A stretch of DNA of 54,354 bases from UBA8337 sp965658615 (GTDB taxonomy: Bacteria > Pseudomonadota > Alphaproteobacteria > RS24), in the NCBI GenBank assembly GCA_965658615.1, contig CBFHSX010000007.1, positions 1 through 54,354 of the forward strand, written 5' to 3'. Below are positions 7,640 to 17,201 of the stretch, piece after piece (the first letter of the stretch is position 1; each line of letters begins with the position of its first letter). The notes under the pieces are model-generated. The model was not told where the DNA came from. It searched no databases and worked only from the letters and a program-made list of their open reading frames with translations. The position numbers and the translations under genes were made by a program.

Positions 7640-9180
7640 TGGAAAAAAGCTATATCGATAAATATGCCGAGGCTTTGTTGAAGCTCGGCACGCTGCCGCC
7701 GGACGCGCCGCAGGGTGTACTCGATATTGGCTCCAATTCGGTGCGTTTGGTCGGCTATTCGGGGTCAGCGCGTACCCCTTTGCCGATTTACAATGAGCGC
7801 GCTTTTTGCCGGCTCGGCGAGTCCGTGTCGGCCAGCGGGCGTATTGAAGGGCCGTCGCGTGACTTGGCGATAGAAACCTTTCGCCGCTTCCGCGTGATAT
7901 CCGAACAATTGGGCATTCAGCATATGGCAGCGTTTGCGACGGCGGCGGTGCGCGATGCCAGCAATAGCGCCGAATTTGTCGTCGAAGCCGAGGCGGTGCT
8001 GGGGCATAAAATCCGGGTTCTGAGCGGCGAAGAAGAAGCGCTTTATTCGGCCGATGGCGTCATGTTGGGTATTCCGGGCGCAGCGGGCATTGTCGCCGAT
8101 TTGGGCGGCGGCAGTCTCGAATTGGCGCTGGTGCGCGACAATGAAGTGCAGCAATGGGCCAGCCTGCCGCTCGGTGTCTTGGCGCTTGAAGAGGCTGCGC
8201 ATGGTGATATTGAGCATATGCGTGGGCTCGTGAACGAGGCTTTTGCCGCGCTGGATTGGTTGCCCGAGGCCAAGGATAGTGTGATTTACATTGTCGGCGG
8301 CACATGGCGGACGCTGGCCAAATTACATATGAACAATACCAGCTATCCGTTGGAAGTCCTGCAGCAATATGAGACCGCCGCCTATGAGATGCAGCGATTT
8401 TGTCGGCTGATTTCCGAGGGCAATCTGGATGTCAGTTCGGCCGCCTCCAATCGCCGCGACGCGCTGCCCGCGGCGGCTTTGGTGCTTGAGCAATTAATGC
8501 TCGCCGTGCAGCCCAAGACTATCACCGTCTCGGCTAATGCGGTACGCGAGGGCGTGCTGTTTGCCGAGTTGAAGAATAAATACCGCCGCCTTGACCCGCT
8601 GCTGCTGGCTTGTGAGGAAATGGCTGAGCGACTTTGCAAATCGGCGGCTTACGGCCATGAGTTGGCGGTCTGGACTGACGCGCTGCTTAAACATGCGATG
8701 CCGGAAGGGCTTTCGATCGAGAGCCTTAACCGGCTGCGGCAGGCGGGCTGTTTGATATCAGATTTGGCGTGGGACAGTCATCCGAGCTTTCGCGCCGAGA
8801 CCGTGGCACAAACCGTGCTGACCGCGCCCTTTGTCGGCATCGCGCATAAAGAGCGTGTGTTTCTGGCCCGCGCCCTGTCGTTTCGCCATGAGGTGCGCGA
8901 AGAAAATCACAGCCTGATGGGCTTCAAGCTGGCGGCGGCGGATGAAGCTCTGGCGCAGGCTTTCGGGCTGAGCCTGAGGTTGGCGCATTCGCTCTCGGCC
9001 TCGCTGCCCGGCGTATTGCCGGCGACAAGGCTAAAGGCTGGTAATAGTAAATTGCGCCTGACCCTATCGGACACGCATATCGCGTTGAACGGTCCGATTA
9101 TCGATAAGCGCCTGCGTGCGGTCGCGTCTGTTATGGGGCTGGAGCCGAAATTGGAAATCGGCGAATTGGACGCGCATTAG
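7639..9180 (+). CDS. ppx: Exopolyphosphatase / pppGpp phosphohydrolase (Ppx/GppA family)
   Basis: The 513-residue product belongs to the ASKHA-fold Ppx/GppA family, which removes terminal phosphates from polyphosphate and/or converts pppGpp to ppGpp. Seen: GVLDIGSNSVRLVGYSG near residues 26-42, FATAAVRDASN, LSGEEEALYSADGV, and the second phosphate loop VADLGGGSLELALV. The ATG at 7639 is chosen, giving a TGATG overlap with ppk and coupling of polymer synthesis to degradation; a TTG one codon upstream (7636) is possible. The 3' end overlaps the convergent rnd gene: the two stop codons interlock at 9177-9180. Confidence 0.94.
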   Translation: MEKSYIDKYAEALLKLGTLPPDAPQGVLDIGSNSVRLVGYSGSARTPLPIYNERAFCRLGESVSASGRIEGPSRDLAIETFRRFRVISEQLGIQHMAAFATAAVRDASNSAEFVVEAEAVLGHKIRVLSGEEEALYSADGVMLGIPGAAGIVADLGGGSLELALVRDNEVQQWASLPLGVLALEEAAHGDIEHMRGLVNEAFAALDWLPEAKDSVIYIVGGTWRTLAKLHMNNTSYPLEVLQQYETAAYEMQRFCRLISEGNLDVSSAASNRRDALPAAALVLEQLMLAVQPKTITVSANAVREGVLFAELKNKYRRLDPLLLACEEMAERLCKSAAYGHELAVWTDALLKHAMPEGLSIESLNRLRQAGCLISDLAWDSHPSFRAETVAQTVLTAPFVGIAHKERVFLARALSFRHEVREENHSLMGFKLAAADEALAQAFGLSLRLAHSLSASLPGVLPATRLKAGNSKLRLTLSDTHIALNGPIIDKRLRAVASVMGLEPKLEIGELDAH

Positions 9181-10325
9181 CGCTCGACCAACACCACTGC
9201 GTCACCCTCGGAAGCCAATGCCAGTCGGCCTTGTTTCAGTGCCGTCGCATATTGCCCGAAAATCTCGTGCCGCCAGCCCTGCATGGCAGCGACATCGGGT
9301 TTTTCATCACTGGCAATGCGCTCGAGATCGGCGACATTGGCGATCAGCTTCGGCGCGACGCCGGTTTCTTCTGAGCGTTGCTTCAAGAGCACTTTCAGCA
9401 AATCGACCAGCGGGCCAATGCCCGGACGATTGACCACCGGGGCCGGCATATCCGGCAATTCTTCCTTGGTCTTTTTGCGCCCGCGCGTCACCGCTTCGAG
9501 CAGCGGCTCGGCATGGCGCGAATTTTCATACCCACGCGGCACGGCACGCAGCCGCGATAGCGCTTTTTTATCCTTTGGGCCTTGCAGCGCCAATTCGCGA
9601 ATGGCGTCATCTTTTAAAATGCGATTGCGCGGCACATTGCGGCTTTGCGCTTCGGCTTCGCGCCATGCCGCGACCTCAATCAGCACGCCCAGCACATGCG
9701 CACGACGGTCCTGCATCTTCATGCGCTTCCAAGCATTTTCCGGCTTTTGCTCATAAATCTCCGGATCTGACAAAAGCGCGCTTTCTTCTTCCAGCCAAGC
9801 ACCGCGATCATTTTCGGCCAATTGTTTTTCGAGATATTCAAACGCGTCGCGCAAATGCGTCACATCGGCTTGCGCATAGGTCAATTGCGCTTCGCTGAGC
9901 GGGCGCTGGCTCCAATCGGTGAAGCGGCTGCCCTTATCGATTTTCCCGCCGGTGGTGTTTTTGATCAGGTTTTCATAGCCTACCGCATCGCCAAAGCCGC
10001 ACACCATGGCGGCGATTTGTGTGTCGAAAAGCGGCGTCGGGATAATCCCCGCTTCTTTGTGGAAAATCTCCACATCCTGACGGCAGCCATGCATGACCTT
10101 TAACACGCCCTCATCGACCATCAGATCGTAAAAAGGTTGCAGCTCGAGCCCCTCAGCCAGCGGGTCAATCATCGCTTCAATGCCGTCCGCCGCGGTTTGG
10201 ATGAGGCACAGCTTCGGCCAGAAGGTGCTTTCGCGCAAAAATTCCGTATCGACGGTGATGTATCTCTTAGCGGCGAGGGCGGCGCAGAGATCGATCAGCG
10301 CCTCATTTGTCGTAATCAAATTCAT
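9177..10325 (-). CDS. rnd: Ribonuclease D
   Basis: This 382-residue 3'-5' exoribonuclease is involved in tRNA and stable-RNA 3' trimming. The DEDDy exonuclease residues are all visible: D26 and E28 in VDTEFL, D84 in GCRQDVEIF, and Y150/D154 in TYAQADVTHL. An HRDC-type domain occupies roughly residues 205-285 (NRILKDDAIRELALQGPKDKKALSRL). The ATG at 10325 has no Shine-Dalgarno, and the best promoter would start transcription at the ATG itself. The stop codon interlocks with that of ppx. Confidence 0.94.
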   Translation of the reverse strand: MNLITTNEALIDLCAALAAKRYITVDTEFLRESTFWPKLCLIQTAADGIEAMIDPLAEGLELQPFYDLMVDEGVLKVMHGCRQDVEIFHKEAGIIPTPLFDTQIAAMVCGFGDAVGYENLIKNTTGGKIDKGSRFTDWSQRPLSEAQLTYAQADVTHLRDAFEYLEKQLAENDRGAWLEEESALLSDPEIYEQKPENAWKRMKMQDRRAHVLGVLIEVAAWREAEAQSRNVPRNRILKDDAIRELALQGPKDKKALSRLRAVPRGYENSRHAEPLLEAVTRGRKKTKEELPDMPAPVVNRPGIGPLVDLLKVLLKQRSEETGVAPKLIANVADLERIASDEKPDVAAMQGWRHEIFGQYATALKQGRLALASEGDAVVLVER

Positions 10326-10332
10326 GGCCCGT

Positions 10333-10361
10333 TTTATAGTCGAGTCAGGGGCTTTTGTCGC
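10333..10361 (-). promoter_or_regulatory. Candidate rnd promoter, predicted leaderless
   Basis: On the minus strand GCGACA (10361-10356), a 17-nt spacer and TATAAA (10338-10333) form a promoter whose start site would fall at about 10326, next to the rnd ATG at 10325. The absence of any purine-rich Shine-Dalgarno before rnd fits a leaderless transcript. Confidence 0.5.
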
Positions 10362-10388
10362 CTTAGAAAAGCCGATGCGCGTGACATC

Positions 10389-10417
10389 TTGACAAATCGG
10401 CTGAAGCGTTGTGTTTA
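10389..10417 (+). promoter_or_regulatory. Candidate aspS promoter
   Basis: A perfect TTGACA (10389-10394), 17-nt spacer, then TGTTTA (10412-10417). The expected start near 10424 would leave a leader of about 35 nt before the aspS ATG. The -35 is excellent, the -10 weak. Confidence 0.45.
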
Positions 10418-10458
10418 GGCGCAGGAAAAGCCGTTTTAAGGCGTATGGGATAGTGAAG

Positions 10459-12252
10459 ATGCACGAATATCGAAGCCATGATTGTGGGGCGCTGCGCGCC
10501 GAGAATATTGACGAGACAGTCCGCCTGTCCGGTTGGGTTCACCGTAAGCGCGACCATGGTGGCCTGCTGTTCATCGATTTGCGCGATCATTACGGCCTGA
10601 CGCAATTGGTTATTGAGCCGTCCAGCCCGCATTTTGCCGTGGCCGAAGCGGTGCGCGCCGAGAGCGTTATCCGCGCCGAGGGCAAGGTTGTGGCGCGCGA
10701 TGCCGATGCCAAAAACCCCAATCTGCCGACCGGCGAGGTCGAGATTTACGTCTCCGAGCTGGAAGTGCTTTCAGAGGCCGGTGACCTGCCTTTGCCGGTC
10801 TTTGGTGAACCGGATTACCCGGAAGACATTCGCCTGCGCTATCGCTTTCTCGATCTGCGCCGCGACACGCTGCACAATAATATCGTGCTGCGCTCGGATA
10901 TTATCGCTTGGCTGCGCCGCCGCATGACGGATGACGGTTTCCGCGAATATCAAACGCCGATTTTGACCGCGTCAAGCCCTGAGGGCGCGCGCGACTTTTT
11001 GGTGCCGTCGCGTATGCATCCGGGCCGCTTTTACGCCCTGCCGCAAGCACCGCAGCAATTCAAGCAATTGCTGATGGTGGCCGGTTTTGACCGTTACTTC
11101 CAAATCGCGCCGTGTTTCCGCGATGAAGACGCGCGCGCCGACCGCTCACCGGGCGAATTTTACCAGCTCGATCTTGAAATGAGCTTTGTCACGCAAGAGG
11201 ATGTCTTCACCGCCGTCGAGCCGGTGCTGCGCGATGTGTTCAAAGAATTCGGCAAGGGCAAGCGCGTGACCGAGCAATTCCCGCGTATTCCTTATGCCGA
11301 GGCGATGCAGAAATATGGCTCTGACAAGCCTGACTTGCGCATTCCCATTGAAATGCAGGATGTGACGGAGAGCTTTGCCGGTTCGGGGTTCAAAATTTTT
11401 GCCAATATGATTGAAAAAGACGACAAGGTACGCGTTTGGGCCATTCCGGCCAAGACGGGCGGCAGCCGCGCCTTTTGCGACCGCATGAATAGCTGGGCGC
11501 AGGGCGAAGGCCAGCCGGGCCTTGGGTATATTTTCTACCGCGATGGCGAGGGCGACAGCCCTGAGGGCAGTGGCCCGCTGGCAAAAAACATTGGCGCGGA
11601 ACGCACGGAACAAATCCGCACCCAGCTTGGGTTGGAAGGTGGCGATGCCGTGTTCTTCTGCGCCGGTGTACCGAAAAACTTTGCCGATTTTGCCGGTCGC
11701 GCCCGCAACCGCGTCGGCGAGGAATTGGAGCTGATCGACCGCGACCAATTCGCCTTTTGCTGGATTGTCGATTTCCCCATGTATGAAATGGATGATGACG
11801 GCAAGCTGGACTTTTCGCACAACCCGTTCTCCATGCCGCAAGGCGGGATGGAAGCGCTGGAAACCAAAGATCCGCTCGATATTCTCGGCTATCAATATGA
11901 CATTGTCTGCAATGGTATCGAGCTGTCATCGGGAGCCATTCGGAACCATAAGCCTGAAATCATGCTGAAAGCCTTTGAGATTGCCGGTTATGCCGATGAG
12001 GTGGTGGAGCAAGAATTTGGCGGCATGTTGAACGCCTTCCGCTTTGGCGCACCGCCGCATGGCGGCATCGCCCCGGGGGTCGACCGTATCGTCATGTTGT
12101 TGGCCGAGCAGGCAAATTTGCGCGAGGTCGTGGCATTCCCGATGAACCAGCAAGCCGAAGACTTGCTGATGCAAGCGCCGAGCAATGTGTCCAATGCACA
12201 ATTGCGCGAATTGCATATTCGCCTCAACCTGCCGCAGGAAGATAAAAGCTAA
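10459..12252 (+). CDS. aspS: Aspartyl-tRNA synthetase, probably non-discriminating (Asp/Asn)
   Basis: This 597-residue bacterial-type AspRS has an N-terminal OB-fold anticodon domain (1-110), a class II catalytic core, a GAD insertion (about 285-425), and the class II motif 3 region GGIAPGVDRIVMLL. The start is the ATG at 10459 (MHEYRSHDCG); the frame is open 16 codons upstream but those lack homology. In the anticodon loop the sequence RKRDHGG has histidine at residue 33, the position where non-discriminating bacterial AspRSs have His and strictly Asp-specific ones have Leu. That suggests it also charges tRNA-Asn, with GatCAB completing Asn-tRNA; GatCAB is not in the window. Confidence 0.95.
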   Translation: MHEYRSHDCGALRAENIDETVRLSGWVHRKRDHGGLLFIDLRDHYGLTQLVIEPSSPHFAVAEAVRAESVIRAEGKVVARDADAKNPNLPTGEVEIYVSELEVLSEAGDLPLPVFGEPDYPEDIRLRYRFLDLRRDTLHNNIVLRSDIIAWLRRRMTDDGFREYQTPILTASSPEGARDFLVPSRMHPGRFYALPQAPQQFKQLLMVAGFDRYFQIAPCFRDEDARADRSPGEFYQLDLEMSFVTQEDVFTAVEPVLRDVFKEFGKGKRVTEQFPRIPYAEAMQKYGSDKPDLRIPIEMQDVTESFAGSGFKIFANMIEKDDKVRVWAIPAKTGGSRAFCDRMNSWAQGEGQPGLGYIFYRDGEGDSPEGSGPLAKNIGAERTEQIRTQLGLEGGDAVFFCAGVPKNFADFAGRARNRVGEELELIDRDQFAFCWIVDFPMYEMDDDGKLDFSHNPFSMPQGGMEALETKDPLDILGYQYDIVCNGIELSSGAIRNHKPEIMLKAFEIAGYADEVVEQEFGGMLNAFRFGAPPHGGIAPGVDRIVMLLAEQANLREVVAFPMNQQAEDLLMQAPSNVSNAQLRELHIRLNLPQEDKS

Positions 12253-12305
12253 CCATTTATCGTTGGCTGGGCTATGCTGACGAGCCTTAATGAAAGTGAA
12301 TCACA

Positions 12306-12695
12306 ATGATGCGTCTTTTGAAGTTAATCTTTACCTGGTGGAACAGCCAAACGCTTGGCACCATGCTGGTGACCTGGCGGCGTGGCACGCTGGTCGGTAT
12401 TGATGAGCAGGGTAATTGCTATTATCAGGATCGCCATGGCGCGTCGATAAATGGTAAGACACGCCGTTGGGTGATTTATAATGGCGATATTGAAACCTCG
12501 CGTGTGCCGGCAGAATGGCATGGCTGGCTGCATTATACGGTTGATGAAACGCCGGAAGAAGCGGGCATGACAAAGCGCGATTGGATGAAGCCGCATCAGA
12601 TGAATCTGACCGGCACAAAAGGCGCGCATAAGCCGGCCGGCCCTGCCGATAGTGCAAGCTATGCCGATGGATATGACGCTTGGAAACCCGAGTAA
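12306..12695 (+). CDS. NDUFA12-type NADH:ubiquinone oxidoreductase accessory subunit
   Basis: The 129-residue protein matches the 17.2-kDa NDUFA12/B17.2 family found in mitochondria and alphaproteobacterial complex I. Seen: LLKLIFTWWNSQTLGTMLVTWRRGTLVGIDEQGN at the N-terminus, then RRWVIYNGDIETSRVPAEWHGWLHYTVDETP and a C-terminal KPHQMNLTGTKGAHKP. It is a peripheral-arm accessory subunit of the inner-membrane complex. Two ATGs in tandem (12306, 12309) are both possible starts; no strong ribosome site. It lies in the conserved NDUFA12-mlaD-DUF2155 order, 19 nt before mlaD. Confidence 0.92.
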   Translation: MMRLLKLIFTWWNSQTLGTMLVTWRRGTLVGIDEQGNCYYQDRHGASINGKTRRWVIYNGDIETSRVPAEWHGWLHYTVDETPEEAGMTKRDWMKPHQMNLTGTKGAHKPAGPADSASYADGYDAWKPE

Positions 12696-12714
12696 GCGCG
12701 GATAAGGTGAAGCT

Positions 12715-13173
12715 ATGAAAGATAATCTTGTCGAAACATTGGTCGGCGCGGCCGTTTTGGTTATTGCGGCCATGTTTGTGCTGTATGGCTATTCGGTCAC
12801 GGAGAGCGACAGCGCCGACGGCTATAATTTGAGCGCCCAATTTGACCGCGTTGACGGGCTGACCGTCGGCAGCGATGTGCGCATGTCGGGTATTAAAATC
12901 GGCACGGTAACGCAACTGGCGCTCGACCCGCAAAGCTATTATGCCAATGCGGAATTCGTCATTAATGGTGAGATTGAGCTGCCCGAAGATACCAGCGCAA
13001 AAATCACCAGTGAGGGTCTGCTGGGCGGCAATTATGTATCGCTTTCCCCGGGCGGCAGCGAGGATATGCTGGGTGCCGGGGATGAAATCCTCTACACGCA
13101 AGGCTCGGTTGATTTGATCGGTCTGGTTTCTCAGGCGCTGTTCAGCGCGGGTGACGAGGAAAGTGCTGAATAA
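12715..13173 (+). CDS. mlaD: MlaD-type MCE-domain lipid transport protein
   Basis: The 152-residue protein has one N-terminal transmembrane helix (about residues 5-26) and a single MCE domain: YNLSAQFDRVDGLTVGSDVRMSGIKIGTVTQLAL, then SAKITSEGLLGGNYVSLSPGG. MlaD hexamers form a periplasmic ring on the MlaFEB ABC transporter and carry phospholipids between the membranes. The ABC subunits are not adjacent. AAGGTG precedes the ATG. The 3' end overlaps the start of the DUF2155 gene by 23 nt if the GTG at 13151 is used. Confidence 0.92.
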   Translation: MKDNLVETLVGAAVLVIAAMFVLYGYSVTESDSADGYNLSAQFDRVDGLTVGSDVRMSGIKIGTVTQLALDPQSYYANAEFVINGEIELPEDTSAKITSEGLLGGNYVSLSPGGSEDMLGAGDEILYTQGSVDLIGLVSQALFSAGDEESAE

Positions 13174-13774
13174 ATTTGTTTTCGCAGTCTTTTTGACGGC
13201 GCTGGTGCTCACCATCGGCCCGACCCGTGCCGTGTGGGCGCAAATGATTGACGATAAGATGATGCCGCCCGTCTTGTTGGTGCCGCCGCCGGTCGAGCAA
13301 CCGGCCGAGCCTGTGCCGCCGCAAGACCTGTTGGGCGAGGACACGCCGGGTGAGGCGCCTTTGTCGATTTTCGAAGTGCCGCTCTTGGATGTGCCGCAAG
13401 AAGATGGTGCCGAGGAGGGCGATAAGCCGGCGCTGATCGGGCGCTTTTCATTGCTGCACAAGGTGACGGCGAAAATCACCGAGATCGAGCTGACCGCCGG
13501 CGAAGAGGCGACTATTGGCGATTTGACGCTGGTCATGCATGATTGCATTTCCGCGCCGCCGGAGGAGCCGCCCGAGACACGCACTTTTTTGCAAGTCTCG
13601 GAATTTAAGCTGGGCACGGACCGGCAATTATTCAGCGGCTGGATGTTCGCCTCCAGCCCCGGCTTGCACGCACTGGAACATCCGGTGTTTGACTTATGGC
13701 CTACCGCCTGTACGACCGAGGACGGGCTGGCATTTACCGGTGAGATTTTACCCGCTGCACCGAGCCTGAATTAA
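13151..13774 (+). CDS. DUF2155-domain exported protein
   Basis: The product is 207 residues from the GTG at 13151; a second GTG at 13163 is an equally good start. An N-terminal signal peptide (FVFAVFLTALVLTI, cleavage after VWA) leads into a low-complexity Pro/Glu stretch (about 40-95) and then the DUF2155 domain, LLHKVTAKITEIELTAGEEATIGDLTLVMHDC, a cysteine in PTACTT, and FSGWMFASSPGLHALEHPVFDLW. The function is unknown. It overlaps mlaD by 23 nt, so an envelope role alongside MlaD is a reasonable inference. It is convergent with accC, 10 nt away. Confidence 0.82.
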   Translation: MTRKVLNKFVFAVFLTALVLTIGPTRAVWAQMIDDKMMPPVLLVPPPVEQPAEPVPPQDLLGEDTPGEAPLSIFEVPLLDVPQEDGAEEGDKPALIGRFSLLHKVTAKITEIELTAGEEATIGDLTLVMHDCISAPPEEPPETRTFLQVSEFKLGTDRQLFSGWMFASSPGLHALEHPVFDLWPTACTTEDGLAFTGEILPAAPSLN

Positions 13775-13784
13775 AGCGCAAAGC

Positions 13785-15128
<1,344 letters not shown>

Positions 15129-15131
15129 GCG

Positions 15132-15587
15132 CTACTCGACAATCACCAGCACTTCGTCAAATTCGACCGGTTGTTCATTGGCGACCAGAATATCGACAAT
15201 TTTACCGGCTTTCGGCGCAGCGATGGGGTTCATGGTTTTCATGGCTTCAATAATCAGCAGGGTTTGGCCGGCGCTGACTTGATCGCCGATTTTAACGAAA
15301 TTGGCAGCTCCCGGTTCGGCCGCCAGATAGGCTGTTCCGACCATGGGCGACTTCACCGCGCCCGGGTGATCGACCGGCGCGGCAGCAGCCGGTGCTGCGG
15401 CTTCGGGGGCAGCAGCAGCCGGCGTGGGAGCCGGGGCAGGTGCCGGCACGACCGCGCTTACCGCTGTGGCTTGGCGCGCCACACGAATGCGCAAATCACC
15501 GGTTTCGACTTCGATTTCCGACAGGCCGGTATCGTTCAGCAACTCGGCAATTTCTTTGATTGTCTTGCTATCGGGTAGCTTTGCCAT
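15132..15587 (-). CDS. accB: Biotin carboxyl carrier protein of acetyl-CoA carboxylase
   Basis: The 151-residue protein has an N-terminal dimerisation segment (1-40), an Ala/Pro-rich flexible linker (about 44-72), and a biotinyl domain with the EAMKTM motif at 114-119; K117 is the biotinylated lysine. It carries carboxybiotin between AccC and the AccAD carboxyltransferase (AccA and AccD are elsewhere). It lies 15 nt downstream of aroQ and 3 nt upstream of accC in the common alphaproteobacterial aroQ-accB-accC order. Confidence 0.96.
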   Translation of the reverse strand: MAKLPDSKTIKEIAELLNDTGLSEIEVETGDLRIRVARQATAVSAVVPAPAPAPTPAAAAPEAAAPAAAAPVDHPGAVKSPMVGTAYLAAEPGAANFVKIGDQVSAGQTLLIIEAMKTMNPIAAPKAGKIVDILVANEQPVEFDEVLVIVE

Positions 15588-15602
15588 TTTGGTCTCCCTT
15601 GC

Positions 15603-16040
15603 CTATTTTACCCGCGCAGCCAACGCATCAATGGCCATTTCATAGCCCTGTGCGCCCAGCCCGCAAATTACACCGGCGGCAATGCCGGAAATATACGAAT
15701 GGTGGCGGAACTCTTCCCGCGCGAAAATATTCGATAAATGCACTTCCATTATCGGCGCTTCGACGGCCTGCAGCGCGTCGAGAATGGCGACCGATGTATG
15801 CGAATAAGCCCCGGCATTGATAATCAGTCCGGCCGCTTGGGTGCGCGCCTGCTGGATGATATTGACCAGCTCGCCTTCATCATTACTTTGAAAACACACA
15901 GCCTGCATATCATGCGCGGCGGCGCGCGCTTCGCACATGGCCTCAATATCGGCCAATGTGGTGGTGCCGTAAATCTCCGGCTCGCGTGTACCCAATAAAT
16001 TAAGATTGGGGCCGTTAATGATATGGATTGCTTGCGCCAT
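15603..16040 (-). CDS. aroQ: Type II 3-dehydroquinate dehydratase
   Basis: This 145-residue enzyme dehydrates 3-dehydroquinate in the shikimate pathway. Seen: IINGPNLNLLGTREPEIYG (8-26, including the catalytic tyrosine), FQSNDEGELVNIIQQA, LIINAGAYSHTSVAILDAL and EVHLSNIFAREEFRHHSYIS with the active-site histidine. The ATG at 16040 has GAGG 4 nt upstream. It heads the aroQ-accB-accC operon, tying aromatic precursor synthesis and fatty-acid initiation into one transcript. Confidence 0.96.
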   Translation of the reverse strand: MAQAIHIINGPNLNLLGTREPEIYGTTTLADIEAMCEARAAAHDMQAVCFQSNDEGELVNIIQQARTQAAGLIINAGAYSHTSVAILDALQAVEAPIMEVHLSNIFAREEFRHHSYISGIAAGVICGLGAQGYEMAIDALAARVK

Positions 16041-16055
16041 GTGCCTCTACAAATC

Positions 16056-16085
16056 CCTATATCCCAAGCGGTTGCTCGCGCAACC
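16056..16085 (-). promoter_or_regulatory. Candidate aroQ-accBC promoter overlapped by an inverted repeat
   Basis: On the minus strand TTGCGC (16083-16078), a 16-nt spacer and TATAGG (16061-16056) form a possible promoter. A perfect inverted repeat, GGTTGC/GCAACC (16070-16075 and 16080-16085, 4-nt loop), sits on the -35, and imperfect flanks CCCAAGC and GCTTTGGG extend the dyad. It could be an operator for aroQ or a hairpin in a longer thiS leader. I see no TPP riboswitch motif between aroQ and thiS. Confidence 0.35.
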
Positions 16086-16213
16086 AACCTGCTTTGGGTA
16101 AACGAGATTTCAAAAAAGTGCAAGTTTTTCAACAGTCTCAATTTGATTTGCCGGTTTACGCCCTTGCGCTTTGGCGCGCATATTTGCATTATCGGCGCGA
16201 CTTGGAGGCATGT

Positions 16214-16414
16214 ATGGATATTTCCGTAAACGGCGAGACACAAAGCTTTGACGGCCCGCTCAGCGTGGCCGATTTGCTCAATCACCTTGGTCTGCCGCAA
16301 CAGAAAATCGCAATTGAACATAATTTGGAAATCGTGCCGAAATCATCCTATGAGACGCATATGCTGGCCGCAGGCGACCGTATTGAAATTGTCCATTTTA
16401 TCGGCGGAGGTTGA
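16214..16414 (+). CDS. thiS: Thiamine biosynthesis sulfur carrier protein
   Basis: The small 66-residue ubiquitin-like protein ends in the diagnostic Gly-Gly (IGGG at 63-66). The terminal glycine is adenylated and thiocarboxylated, then donates sulfur to thiazole formation on ThiG. SVNGETQSFDGPLSVADLL and LPQQKIAIEHNLEIVPKS are typical. The start is the ATG at 16214 with GGAGG at 16204-16208, 5 nt away. The gene ends one base before thiG begins. No thiE, thiO, thiD or thiF gene is adjacent. Confidence 0.93.
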   Translation: MDISVNGETQSFDGPLSVADLLNHLGLPQQKIAIEHNLEIVPKSSYETHMLAAGDRIEIVHFIGGG

Positions 16415-16415
16415 G

Positions 16416-17201
16416 ATGAACACCACAGTAAAAGATGAGCCTTTGGTAATCGCCGGACGCAAATTTTCCTCGCGTCTGATTGTCGGTACCGGCAAATATA
16501 AGGATTACGCGGAAAATGCCGCCGCCGCCGAAGCGGCCGGTGCAGAAATCGTCACTGTGGCGGTGCGTCGTGTCAATCTCACGGATCCGGATGCGCCGAT
16601 GCTGGTTGATTATGTCAGTCCTGACAGATTTACCTATCTACCGAATACGGCCGGGTGTTTTACCGGCGAGGATGCCGTACGGACGCTGCGTCTGGCGCGC
16701 GAAGCGGGCGGCTGGGATTTGGTGAAATTGGAAGTGCTGGGCGATGAAAAAACGCTTTATCCGAATATGCCCGAGACCCTGCGCGCCGCCGAATTGCTGA
16801 TCAAGGACGGATTTCAAGTGATGGTCTATTGCAGCGATGACCCGATATTGGCCAAGCAGCTTGAAGATATTGGCTGCTGCGCGATTATGCCCTTGGCCGC
16901 GCCGATCGGCTCGGGGCTGGGGATTCAAAACCCGGTCAATATTCGGCTGATAATCGAGCAGGCCACTGTGCCCGTGTTGGTCGATGCAGGTGTCGGCACG
17001 GCGTCGGACGCTGCAATCGCCATGGAGTTGGGCTGCGATGGCGTGTTGATGAATACGGCGATTGCCGAGGCAAAAAACCCGCTGCTCATGGCCGAGGCGA
17101 TGAAAAATGCCGTCATTGCCGGGCGTCAGGCCTATCTGGCCGGGCGTATGCCGAAGCGGCTTTACGCCGACCCCAGCTCGCCCTTGGCCGGTCTTATCTA
17201 A
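16416..17201 (+). CDS. thiG: Thiazole synthase
   Basis: This 261-residue TIM-barrel enzyme makes the thiazole phosphate of thiamine from DXP, a glycine-derived imine and ThiS thiocarboxylate. Visible: SRLIVGTGKYKDY (19-31), the Schiff-base lysine K104 in LVKLEVLGDEKTLYPN, PLAAPIGSGLGIQNP and VLVDAGVGTASDAAIAMELGCDGVLMNTAIA. The ATG at 16416 has GGAGG at 16406-16410. The stop codon lies in the first copy of a 28-bp tandem duplication shared with the end of the convergent dsbA-like gene. Confidence 0.95.
   Translation: MNTTVKDEPLVIAGRKFSSRLIVGTGKYKDYAENAAAAEAAGAEIVTVAVRRVNLTDPDAPMLVDYVSPDRFTYLPNTAGCFTGEDAVRTLRLAREAGGWDLVKLEVLGDEKTLYPNMPETLRAAELLIKDGFQVMVYCSDDPILAKQLEDIGCCAIMPLAAPIGSGLGIQNPVNIRLIIEQATVPVLVDAGVGTASDAAIAMELGCDGVLMNTAIAEAKNPLLMAEAMKNAVIAGRQAYLAGRMPKRLYADPSSPLAGLI

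Noticed and set aside
12331..13617. 428-codon minus-strand frame opposite the NDUFA12-mlaD-DUF2155 genes
   Set aside because: It spans three recognisable genes on the other strand, is low-complexity, and has no domain.
16041..16213. Possible TPP riboswitch before thiS
   Set aside because: No CTGAGA-type and no ACCTGATC-type conserved segments are visible.
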